A stretch of 64,000 bases of DNA, taken from the NCBI GenBank assembly GCA_913058345.1, contig CAJXQR010000002.1:62001-126000 (forward strand). The letters run 5' to 3'. The DNA comes from an uncultured Gammaproteobacteria bacterium. GTDB lineage: Bacteria > Pseudomonadota > Gammaproteobacteria > Pseudomonadales > Porticoccaceae. Shown in pieces: positions 57,047-64,000 of this stretch. How positions within the stretch are numbered: position 1 is the first letter of the stretch; every line of letters starts with the position of its first letter. Under the pieces are notes generated by a model. That model did not search any database. It was not told the origin of the DNA and saw nothing but the letters and a program-made list of their open reading frames with translations. The position numbers and the translations under genes were made by a program.

Positions 57047-57532
57047 GCTTTCATGGCGGCGAAACTCGCTGATTAATAATGTGATTAAGGCTATAGGAAC
57101 CAAGACAGTTACTAATAGCCCAATTTTGTCATAATGGTAATAAGTGACCCCAGTTTGAATGCTCATGATTGGAACCAGTAAACCAGCAAGATTAATCTTC
57201 CAGAACTTGGTACTGCACTGGCCAGACCTACTAAGTAAAAATAGCCAAAGTGTTGAAATTAGGACGACAGGAGTGGTTACAAAAACGTGCATCAGTAATT
57301 GCATGCCACTGGGCTCATGCTGGACAAACCAACCATGAAGAGACAGATAAATTACAGCAGCGTAAGCCATATTGATGATTGCTATTAAGACTGCTGAACT
57401 AAGGTTTAGCATGATACTCCTTGCAAGTAACGTTGCGCTAATGGTCGCAGTAATAATGGCAACTTTTTTGTTGCGTAGCCCGGAAAAGGTGACATTATCA
57501 CGGAGACCTATTGAGGGTCTTGTTCTGCTCAT
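57041..57532 (-). CDS. Cassette membrane protein B
   Basis: 163 residues with about four membrane helices (NKKVAIITATISATLLA, SAVLIAIINMAYAAVIYLSL, LMHVFVTTPVVLISTLWLFLL, IGLLVTVLVPIALITLLI). Stop TAA lies inside attC site 2. It overlaps the preceding membrane gene by 35 bp and shares its cassette. ATG 57532; ATG 57412 is an alternative. No family recognised. Confidence 0.65.
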   Translation of the reverse strand: MSRTRPSIGLRDNVTFSGLRNKKVAIITATISATLLARSIMLNLSSAVLIAIINMAYAAVIYLSLHGWFVQHEPSGMQLLMHVFVTTPVVLISTLWLFLLSRSGQCSTKFWKINLAGLLVPIMSIQTGVTYYHYDKIGLLVTVLVPIALITLLISEFRRHESN

Positions 57533-57914
57533 CCTTCGTTGCTATCTTTTTAACAAAAAATACGAAAATTAAAAATATTATGCATGCACCGACTGAAGCG
57601 ATCTGTTCGATGGGTTTTGGTGGCACTATTAGAATAAATCCTTGACCTTTTATTAGTGACGAAAAGCTTGAAACACAAAATGGCACAATGAATAACCTAA
57701 ATCTTTGCCAGTGGTCTTTTTGTTGTGAATTTGAAGTCGAAACGCTAAGCAAAAGCGCAATACCAATCACTATGCTTATACCAATAGAATTAAGCCAAAT
57801 TCCTAATGAGCTATCAAAATAGTAATAAAGTGTTACGCAATACCAAATCAGATAACACCATAAAACTATTTTCCCATTGGAAATATTTTTAAAATATCTA
57901 ACTGAATTGTTCAT
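57498..57914 (-). CDS. Cassette membrane protein A
   Basis: 138 residues, about four membrane helices (VLWCYLIWYCVTLYYYF, WLNSIGISIVIGIALLLSV, FRLFIVPFCVSSF and ASVGACIIFLIFVFFVKK). GAGGG precedes ATG 57914. First gene of a two-gene cassette. Not recognised; AT-rich compared with the left half of the window. Confidence 0.7.
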   Translation of the reverse strand: MNNSVRYFKNISNGKIVLWCYLIWYCVTLYYYFDSSLGIWLNSIGISIVIGIALLLSVSTSNSQQKDHWQRFRLFIVPFCVSSFSSLIKGQGFILIVPPKPIEQIASVGACIIFLIFVFFVKKIATKDEQNKTLNRSP

Positions 57915-57926
57915 AAACCCTCATGC

Positions 57927-58027
57927 GGATAACGCCAGCGCACAACGGCGCCCTTGGAATGGAGGCGCGCCGCAATGAAAAGGGCGTCCGGCGGCCACCG
58001 GCCACGTATTGCTGCGCCTTGTTAAAT
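57927..58027 (-). repeat. attC site 3
   Basis: GGATAAC (57927-57933) to GTTAAAT (58021-58027), 101 bp. Arms AACGCCAGCGCA and TGCTGCGCCTTGTT pair with one unpaired base. Confidence 0.88.
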
Positions 58028-58033
58028 GGATGA

Positions 58034-58696
58034 CTACATCCACCATTGATACAAGCCGATCGCACCCAATGAGGGGATTAGAATCATCGCTGCCAGCACT
58101 CCAAGACACCCACCATTTCTGCTCGTCTGAGTATTTTTCTGCCGTGGATTATTTTCCAGCCATTGACGATGGCAGCCCTGACAGTAAAGTTTGAGAAAGC
58201 CGTTGTTCCAAGCCTGGATGGTTCTTGAATCAAACTCTGAGGTGGCCCTGCAACGTGCGCAGGTAAAACTCTTTTCGACAGGCTTTCGCTGTCGAATCAG
58301 GATGAAGAACCCTACGACTGCAGGCAAACCATAAGCCCATGAGCTTTCGATTGATTTGGTATAATAAAACGCGAATGCAATAGCCGCAAGCGAGGCTAAA
58401 ATGACCAGAATAGAAATGTAATCGATAACATTTTTTCTTGGCGGCTTGATTGCACTGTGGCGGCTTTTCGCTGTGGTCTCCAAGGCTTTTGTAACGCCGT
58501 CAATAACAACACCCTTTGCCCTCAATCTATTCCGAGAGTCCCGTGTTTGATCGTATAATACGCTATCCCCAACTTCAGGCCGCCTCGTAGTAGTTTTGAC
58601 GCTCGAAATGTGAAAAAAGATTTTATCGGAACCGTTCTCTGGCTGAATGAAACCAAACCCCTTTTCATCTTGCCACTGACAAATTTTCCCTTTCAT
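58034..58696 (-). CDS. Cassette protein: cold-shock domain, two membrane spans, zinc ribbon
   Basis: About 220 residues. The N-terminus is a cold-shock/OB domain (GKICQWQDEKGFGFIQPENG, KIFFHISSV), then basic linker, two membrane helices (~88-130), a zinc ribbon (CARCRATSEFD...YCQGCHRQW) and a final hydrophobic segment. CSD plus DUF1294-like membrane parts occur together elsewhere, but the zinc ribbon is unusual. Start ATG 58696; AAGGAG is about 13 bp upstream. Possibly a membrane-bound RNA-binding protein. Confidence 0.75.
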   Translation of the reverse strand: MKGKICQWQDEKGFGFIQPENGSDKIFFHISSVKTTTRRPEVGDSVLYDQTRDSRNRLRAKGVVIDGVTKALETTAKSRHSAIKPPRKNVIDYISILVILASLAAIAFAFYYTKSIESSWAYGLPAVVGFFILIRQRKPVEKSFTCARCRATSEFDSRTIQAWNNGFLKLYCQGCHRQWLENNPRQKNTQTSRNGGCLGVLAAMILIPSLGAIGLYQWWM

Positions 58697-58730
58697 GACT
58701 ACTGCAATACTCCTTGAGTCTGACCAAGTC

Positions 58731-58806
58731 ATTTAACGCCGCAATAAAAGGCGAGCATTAGCGAGTCCAGCCCACGCATTTTGTAGGCGACTTTTAATTG
58801 CCTTGT
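58731..58806 (-). repeat. attC site 4, split by an IS element
   Basis: Begins ATTTAAC (58731-58737), has GTCCAGCCCACGC as in other sites of the array, and runs to GCCTTGT at 58806, where the IS starts. The missing end (TAGAT of GTTAGAT) lies at 60016-60020 beyond the IS. Removing 58807-60015 restores a normal site of ~81 bp. Confidence 0.85.
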
Positions 58807-60015
<1,209 letters not shown>

Positions 60016-60021
60016 TAGATT

Positions 60022-60960
60022 TCATTCGTCGCTGTTATTAGTAATCCCAAATGGGATATGAACTGACGGTGCGACTTCACTTGATGTAGCTAAATGTCCT
60101 GACTGATCATCAAAGAAAATGTGAGGTTGAAGAACATCCAAGACTAATTTTTTTTCAATTCCACCTAGAAAAAATGCATCGTTCGCCATAACACCCCAGC
60201 TTTTCAGTGTATTTATTGCACGTTCATGAGAAGGGGCATTTCTCGCAGTTACAATTGAAACCCTAAGGCGGTTTTTGTATGACGAATCGCTCTTTCGTTT
60301 CTCTTCTTCAACTTTTTGTATTTTTGATATTCTTAGAAGAAACTCCTTGAGAGGTCCACCATCATGCGGTGTCATAACATTTGACGTTTCATGACTATGA
60401 AACTCATTAAGATCCCCTTCTTGCATAACAGTTTCGGAAGCATCATCTGCAATCACACCGTCAAAGTCGAAGGCTATCCGAAGCGTTTTATCTTCTGGGT
60501 CATCGATTTTTTTGGAATTCATTACGTATCCAGCAGGATAGCCTTTAGCAATTGCTTCCAGAACATCACTATTATTTCCTGATAGAAAAAGCGAAATATT
60601 TAATGCGGGAATGTAGTCATATGGAGATACACCTTGTTGAAATATTGCCCGCGTAATGTCAAGTCCATAATGCTTAATCGAGTTCATGACCCGAATACCA
60701 GTATCAGGATCATTACGGGACAGCAACACAACCTCTACCATCGGACCATCATCGGAATTGCTAAGGTCATTCAGCGAAAGAAGCCGCTTAATAAAGGAAA
60801 AAGAAATTCCCTCTTCAAGAGGATCATCTTTATGAGCCTCTTGGTACTCACGGTATTTTTCTTCGCCTTGAGTACGAAAAACTCTGTCCGCCTCAGCCAG
60901 ATCGAACATTGCACTTGATGCTACTCCGACGACTAATCTATCTTTAAGCTCGTATGGCAC
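60022..60960 (-). CDS. Cytosolic 5'-nucleotidase (cassette gene)
   Basis: 312 residues of the 5'-nucleotidase family (NT5C1-like): start VPYELKDRLVVGVASSAMFDLAEADRVF, then VVLLSRNDPDTGIRVMNSI, SLFLSGN, the HAD-type RIAFDFDGVIADDASE and FFDDQSGH. Expected to dephosphorylate nucleoside monophosphates. GTG 60960 has AAGGAG at good spacing; the frame stays open through the upstream attC to 61275, but this is chance or readthrough. An unusually large cassette gene, next to the IS-split attC. Confidence 0.88.
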   Translation of the reverse strand: MPYELKDRLVVGVASSAMFDLAEADRVFRTQGEEKYREYQEAHKDDPLEEGISFSFIKRLLSLNDLSNSDDGPMVEVVLLSRNDPDTGIRVMNSIKHYGLDITRAIFQQGVSPYDYIPALNISLFLSGNNSDVLEAIAKGYPAGYVMNSKKIDDPEDKTLRIAFDFDGVIADDASETVMQEGDLNEFHSHETSNVMTPHDGGPLKEFLLRISKIQKVEEEKRKSDSSYKNRLRVSIVTARNAPSHERAINTLKSWGVMANDAFFLGGIEKKLVLDVLQPHIFFDDQSGHLATSSEVAPSVHIPFGITNNSDE

Positions 60961-60975
60961 AAGTTCTCCTTTGAT

Positions 60976-61045
60976 TTCTAACGCCAAAATCAGCCGCCTG
61001 ATCCCTAACCACTTTTGCGGGCGATTGTGCTGCAACTTGTTAAGT
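60976..61045 (-). repeat. attC site 5
   Basis: TTCTAAC (60976-60982) to GTTAAGT (61039-61045), 70 bp, with CAGC/GCTG and GCCGCC/GGGCG arm pairing. Confidence 0.82.
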
Positions 61046-61275
61046 AGGCGACATGTTGAACTTACTATGACCACCGAACGCACCTTTGCCTGTGAATGTG
61101 AGGCCAGCAAACGAAACCGACCGTGACTATAAACTTGGCTGCTGGCAACCCATAAAGAACGAGATGCACTTATGGAAACAGCAAGCCTGCTACTGGCATT
61201 TGGAAAGAACACATTGAAATAACAAGACAGCACCTTCCTTGTTGCCGGACTGCCCGATAGTGGCAGCGAATGCAT
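61046..61275 (-). CDS. Orphan cassette ORF running into the next attC
   Basis: The cassette between attC 5 and attC 6 (61046-61311) has one open frame from ATG 61275 (HSLPLSGSPATRKVLSCYF), with no stop before the attC; it continues in frame through attC 5 into the nucleotidase frame. Ser/Arg-rich with no recognised domain, so it may be noncoding cassette DNA. Confidence 0.25.
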
Positions 61276-61311
61276 AATACTAACTGAACTAAAGTAAAAA
61301 GCGGTAGCGCC

Positions 61312-61404
61312 TTATAACGTTTTGCTTTGGGGCAGCCGAAACAGAGCGAAGCGGCGTGTAGGCTGTCCCAGCCGCGCAGCGGCGACAACAGCAACTTGTT
61401 AGGC
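61312..61404 (-). repeat. attC site 6
   Basis: TTATAAC (61312-61318) to GTTAGGC (61398-61404), 93 bp; the right end is the classical core. Inner AACGTTTTGCT pairs partly with AGCAACTTGTT. Confidence 0.85.
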
Positions 61405-61425
61405 TGCCTGCAACTAGAATAAATA

Positions 61426-61662
61426 TTACTTATTAAGAACTGCATCTAACTTTTCTTTAGCCTCTTGCATCGCTGCTGCTCTAGCGTCACTTGATACGCT
61501 AAAAGTACTTGATACCGCACCTTGCAATACCGCGCGATATGAATTGTTTGGCTCGATTTTCCAAACAGTATATGACGCTAAGAAAGGGCCTACATTTAAG
61601 TCCGGACCAGATACACTTGTGATAATTGCATGCCCGCGATGATCGTCTTTCATTTCTTGCAT
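61426..61662 (-). CDS. Small cassette protein, unknown
   Basis: 78 residues, soluble: HAIITSVSGPDLNVGPFLASYTVWK, then a C-terminal helix (DARAAAMQEAKEKLDAVL). AGGAG precedes ATG 61662. Conserved-looking composition but no family recognised. Confidence 0.7.
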   Translation of the reverse strand: MQEMKDDHRGHAIITSVSGPDLNVGPFLASYTVWKIEPNNSYRAVLQGAVSSTFSVSSDARAAAMQEAKEKLDAVLNK

Positions 61663-61713
61663 AGTATGCTCCTATATACATTAACTGACATTTATTCACC
61701 AAACTTACTAGCG

Positions 61714-61809
61714 GTCTAACGCATTTAGCAGCGGCAAACCGAAGCAACGCGTAGGTTTGTCCAGCCCACGCGCTTTTTGCGTGGGCGATGTTGCCTAAAC
61801 TTGTTAACT
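61714..61809 (-). repeat. attC site 7
   Basis: GTCTAAC (61714-61720) to GTTAACT (61803-61809), 96 bp. Shares GTCCAGCCCACGC with site 4; central GCCCACGC...GCGTGGGC stem. Confidence 0.9.
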
Positions 61810-62220
61810 GCTGTCTGCGCCATAAGTTATTGTAATTTTGTTAAGAAATCCCCAATCCGACTCCGCTTTGTATTCAGCCCCACTCAGGTTTTTCTCAATT
61901 TTTAACTCAGTGCTTGAGGGCCAAGTAAGAATAGGTGAAACATCTTTTGGGTGGCCATCAATAATATATATGTTACCGCTTTCATTTTTAAGTTCATCGC
62001 TAGAGCCAACAATGGAAATTTGCGTACTGAAACCAGTGGTTGCTCCGCAGTCTCTTTGAAAGACTACTGCTTTATACTTTTCGTGGGGCGACAGAGCCTG
62101 TGAATAAACTTCATTCCCGCACATATCGCTGGTTGAATAGATATGTATTCCGGCGATTACGAGTGGAATCAAGAGCAATAGTGCACCCAGTGATATTGCA
62201 ACTTTCTTCCAAATTTTCAT
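61804..62220 (-). CDS. Cassette membrane-anchored protein
   Basis: 138 residues with one N-terminal membrane segment (VAISLGALLLLIPLVIAGIHI) and an exported domain: CGNEV, KYKAVVFQRDCGATTGFSTQISI, then a beta-rich end. The KAVVF-RDCGATT-STQ pattern recurs in small envelope proteins of unknown function. The TAA stop lies inside attC site 7, and the ATG is 5 bp from attC site 8. Confidence 0.72.
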   Translation of the reverse strand: MKIWKKVAISLGALLLLIPLVIAGIHIYSTSDMCGNEVYSQALSPHEKYKAVVFQRDCGATTGFSTQISIVGSSDELKNESGNIYIIDGHPKDVSPILTWPSSTELKIEKNLSGAEYKAESDWGFLNKITITYGADSS

Positions 62221-62224
62221 AGGC

Positions 62225-62309
62225 AGTTAACGCCCAAAGCAGCGGCGAGCGATAGCGAGTCCAGCCCGCGCGCTTTTTTCGCGGGCGATGCTGCCTTTGC
62301 TTGTTATAG
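62225..62309 (-). repeat. attC site 8
   Basis: AGTTAAC (62225-62231) to GTTATAG (62303-62309), 85 bp. Arms CCCAAAGCAGC / GCTGCCTTTG as in site 2, plus a strong CCCGCG...CGCGGG central stem. Confidence 0.92.
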
Positions 62310-62648
62310 CCACACGCTGACGCCCGTTACTACTAATGTGAGTGTTGCAACTGCCAGGGATATAGCCGATATGTAAAGAGCCTGCCTTGATGATTTTTGG
62401 GCATGCTCATATTGCTTGTAAGTAAGGTAGCCAAAAACAGCTTCTGGCTTTAGGCGCCAATCGTACACTTGATTTTTATTAGGTGGCGGCGCTTGCATGT
62501 GAGCATTAATAAATAGACTATCTCGAATATTCTCGAACTCTATTTCGGTCATATTTGCATCAAGCAACCCCGGCTCCATGTGATATGAGCTTTTCTGTGC
62601 GATAGCATAATCAAGTAGTTTTATATATTTGTGTTCGTTAATACTCAT
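62304..62648 (-). CDS. Cassette protein with C-terminal membrane helix
   Basis: 114 residues. A soluble part (NEHKYIKLLDYAIAQKSSY, KPEAVFGYLTYKQYEHAQKSS) is followed by a C-terminal membrane helix (LYISAISLAVATLTLVVTGVSVWL). ATG 62648 follows AGGA; the longer open frame begins inside attC. The stop TAA is supplied by attC site 8. Function unknown. Confidence 0.72.
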   Translation of the reverse strand: MSINEHKYIKLLDYAIAQKSSYHMEPGLLDANMTEIEFENIRDSLFINAHMQAPPPNKNQVYDWRLKPEAVFGYLTYKQYEHAQKSSRQALYISAISLAVATLTLVVTGVSVWL

Positions 62649-62662
62649 GCACTTTCCTAATG

Positions 62663-62740
62663 CTATAACGCCTAGCGCAGCGGGCAAATTGGAGCGACGA
62701 AGGAACGTAAATTTGGTCCGCCTGCCGCTGCTTGTTAAGT
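62663..62740 (-). repeat. attC site 9
   Basis: CTATAAC (62663-62669) to GTTAAGT (62734-62740), 78 bp; arms GCAGCGGGC / GCCGCTGC and inner CAAATT...AATTTG. Confidence 0.9.
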
Positions 62741-62746
62741 ATGTAG

Positions 62747-63190
62747 CTAGACACGGAGTAAATTAGCCGTAGCTTTCAAACTGCCTGAAATTTGCAGAAC
62801 CCTTTGGCTCTGCAAATGTCTTTTGCTCTTTGACCAAGGCGGCTTTGATTCCAGCACTAGCTCCCTTTTAATGTCAATTACTGCAACACTAGGAACAGCT
62901 TCGAGATGGTAGAGCCAGAAGAAAATCTTATCTGACGTTTTCTTATCTACTAATTCTTCAGATAGAGACTGTATTTTCTTAAGGTATTCTGTTAGCTCAG
63001 CACACTGCTGAACGGGATGTTCTCCTTGAGAAATAGACATTCCGATAGCTTCTACACATGCCGCGATTCTCTCTAGAAGATCTGCGAATCGAATCTTTTT
63101 CGCCTTATCTTCTACGCTCGACAAGGAGAATATCTTGTATGCAGTTTCGGCAAAAAACTTAGGTAGCCAAGACAGAATCTCTAAGTTCAT
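62747..63190 (-). CDS. Cassette protein, helical, unknown
   Basis: 147 residues, mainly helical (FADLLERIAACVEAIGMSISQGEHPVQQCAELTEYLKKI), no signal or membrane span. A GAGGGAG stretch lies upstream of ATG 63190. No family recognised. Confidence 0.7.
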   Translation of the reverse strand: MNLEILSWLPKFFAETAYKIFSLSSVEDKAKKIRFADLLERIAACVEAIGMSISQGEHPVQQCAELTEYLKKIQSLSEELVDKKTSDKIFFWLYHLEAVPSVAVIDIKRELVLESKPPWSKSKRHLQSQRVLQISGSLKATANLLRV

Positions 63191-63213
63191 CGAAGCTCAT
63201 CTCCCTCTTCAAT

Positions 63214-63330
63214 ACTTAACGCCTTGCTAATTTGCGCAGTGGTTGGAGCGGATTTTTGTGCAATAATGAGCGAAGCGAATGCACAAAAAGGAGCGTAGAC
63301 CGCTGCGTCAAATTGAGCAACTTGTTAGCT
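63214..63330 (-). repeat. attC site 10
   Basis: CTTAAC (63215-63220) to GTTAGCT (63324-63330), about 117 bp. Arms TTGCTAATTTGCGCAG and CTGCGTCAAATTGAGCAA pair almost fully, with the few extrahelical bases expected of attC. Confidence 0.92.
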
Positions 63331-64000
63331 TACTTCTGCAACGTTCTCGACATGATATTTGTTATCTTCACCCAATATCAGGTCGAACATTTTATTGTAC
63401 GAATTGGTATTTGCATCTTTGCAGCTGATGATTAATTTCAGCTCAGTTGGTGCCTTACCGCTTTTCTCAGTATCCCATTTCAGAGAGTGTGTTTGGCCTT
63501 CATTAAAGTAATGAACAACACTTTTTGGATTTATTTCAGATATCTCTGGCACGGTACTAAAGCTAACACCTGAAGCAGGACGCCCAGAGTTAATCAAATT
63601 AATTTGATAAGACACTTTCGCTCCTGTTTTAGAGCTCCAGCCAGCACCAGTTATTGAAAAGTTTGGGTGCGCTTCCCTCATCGCACGAATCTCTTCAATT
63701 TCCAGTGCTTTAAGGTCTGCTTGTACCTGCTCTTTAGTGGCCTTCACTAGTTCTTTGTGTTGCTCAACAGATTTCTTGAGCTCTTCGGCTTGTAATTCTA
63801 GCGCTTTCGTATTCTGCTGAAGCTCACTTTGTTGCTGAATGTAACCGAGAATCAACCAAAAAAGCATGAGTGGCCCAAATACACCCGCAAAAAAATCACC
63901 AAATTCGTTAAGAGGCATGGTCACTAGCTCAGGAAGGCTAGCCCACCTTAAAAGCAATATCATTGCGATATATATTGCTGTAATTATTACCCCAAATTTA
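63325..64000 (-). CDS. Cassette membrane coiled-coil protein, 5' end outside window
   Basis: The frame is open past ATG 63963 to the window edge and reads GVIITAIYIAMILLL, a first membrane helix, so the true start lies beyond 64000. A second helix follows PLNEFGDFFAGVFGPLMLFWLILGYI, then a coiled coil (QQQSELQQNTKALELQAEELKKSVEQ) and a soluble beta-rich domain. Similar 'PLNE-GDFFAG' proteins occur in many bacteria without known function. TAA stop lies in attC site 10. Confidence 0.75.
   Translation of the reverse strand, partial: KFGVIITAIYIAMILLLRWASLPELVTMPLNEFGDFFAGVFGPLMLFWLILGYIQQQSELQQNTKALELQAEELKKSVEQHKELVKATKEQVQADLKALEIEEIRAMREAHPNFSITGAGWSSKTGAKVSYQINLINSGRPASGVSFSTVPEISEINPKSVVHYFNEGQTHSLKWDTEKSGKAPTELKLIISCKDANTNSYNKMFDLILGEDNKYHVENVAEVS

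Overview
The window looks like chromosome from a marine-type gammaproteobacterium. A Cellvibrionales/Spongiibacteraceae-like lineage is my best guess, inferred only from the gene mix: valine catabolism under an AraC regulator, B12 uptake, EttA, Cti, paired acyl-CoA dehydrogenases, GGDEF/EAL proteins and a chromosomal integron. I saw no rRNA, tRNA or CRISPR.

Layout. 1-1.1 kb: 3' part of a GAF-GGDEF diguanylate cyclase. 1.2-8.8 kb: leftward valine-degradation operon (mmsA, acyl-CoA dehydrogenase, enoyl-CoA hydratase, 3-hydroxyisobutyryl-CoA hydrolase, mmsB), divergent from an MmsR-like AraC regulator and an SDR gene. Two perfect 11-bp direct repeats 21 bp apart sit between them. 8.9-10.1 kb: a decayed second copy of the araC-SDR junction, separated from the intact copy by a HEPN-like gene flanked by inverted short repeats. 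10-19 kb: SHOCT protein, small Tat-exported Cys protein, ettA, peroxiredoxin, lemA plus a GIDE-type membrane protein, DUF4404-like gene and amtB. 19-25 kb: vitamin B12 operon btuB-cobO-btuC-btuD-btuF behind a clear cobalamin riboswitch. 25.5-28.5 kb: a PAS-GAF-PAS-PAS-GGDEF-EAL gene with a frameshift in its first PAS domain.

30-36 kb: nitrate transporter, TSUP permease, radA, then an overlapping pair encoding a triple-DnaT-domain protein and a phage P-like helicase-loader relative. 36-42 kb: YeaQ/YmgE-type protein, MscS channel, and a large hybrid histidine kinase following a periplasmic solute-binding protein. 42-47 kb: five-gene acyl-CoA degradation operon (two acyl-CoA dehydrogenases, one lacking the catalytic glutamate, MaoC hydratase, SDR, thiolase). 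47-55.8 kb: cis/trans fatty acid isomerase, a CDP-alcohol transferase/HAD phosphatase pair, OmpA/DUF4398 lipoproteins and an AI-2E/PerM-family permease.

55.9-64 kb: a gene-cassette array of a chromosomal integron. About a dozen small, mostly unrecognised leftward genes alternate with ten attC sites (RYYYAAC...GTTRRRY ends with matching inner arms); several genes take their stop codon from the attC core. One attC is split by an IS1111-group (IS110 family) element whose transposase has two amber stops. No integrase or attI is seen; the orientation places them beyond the right edge. This array is the most unusual part of the window.
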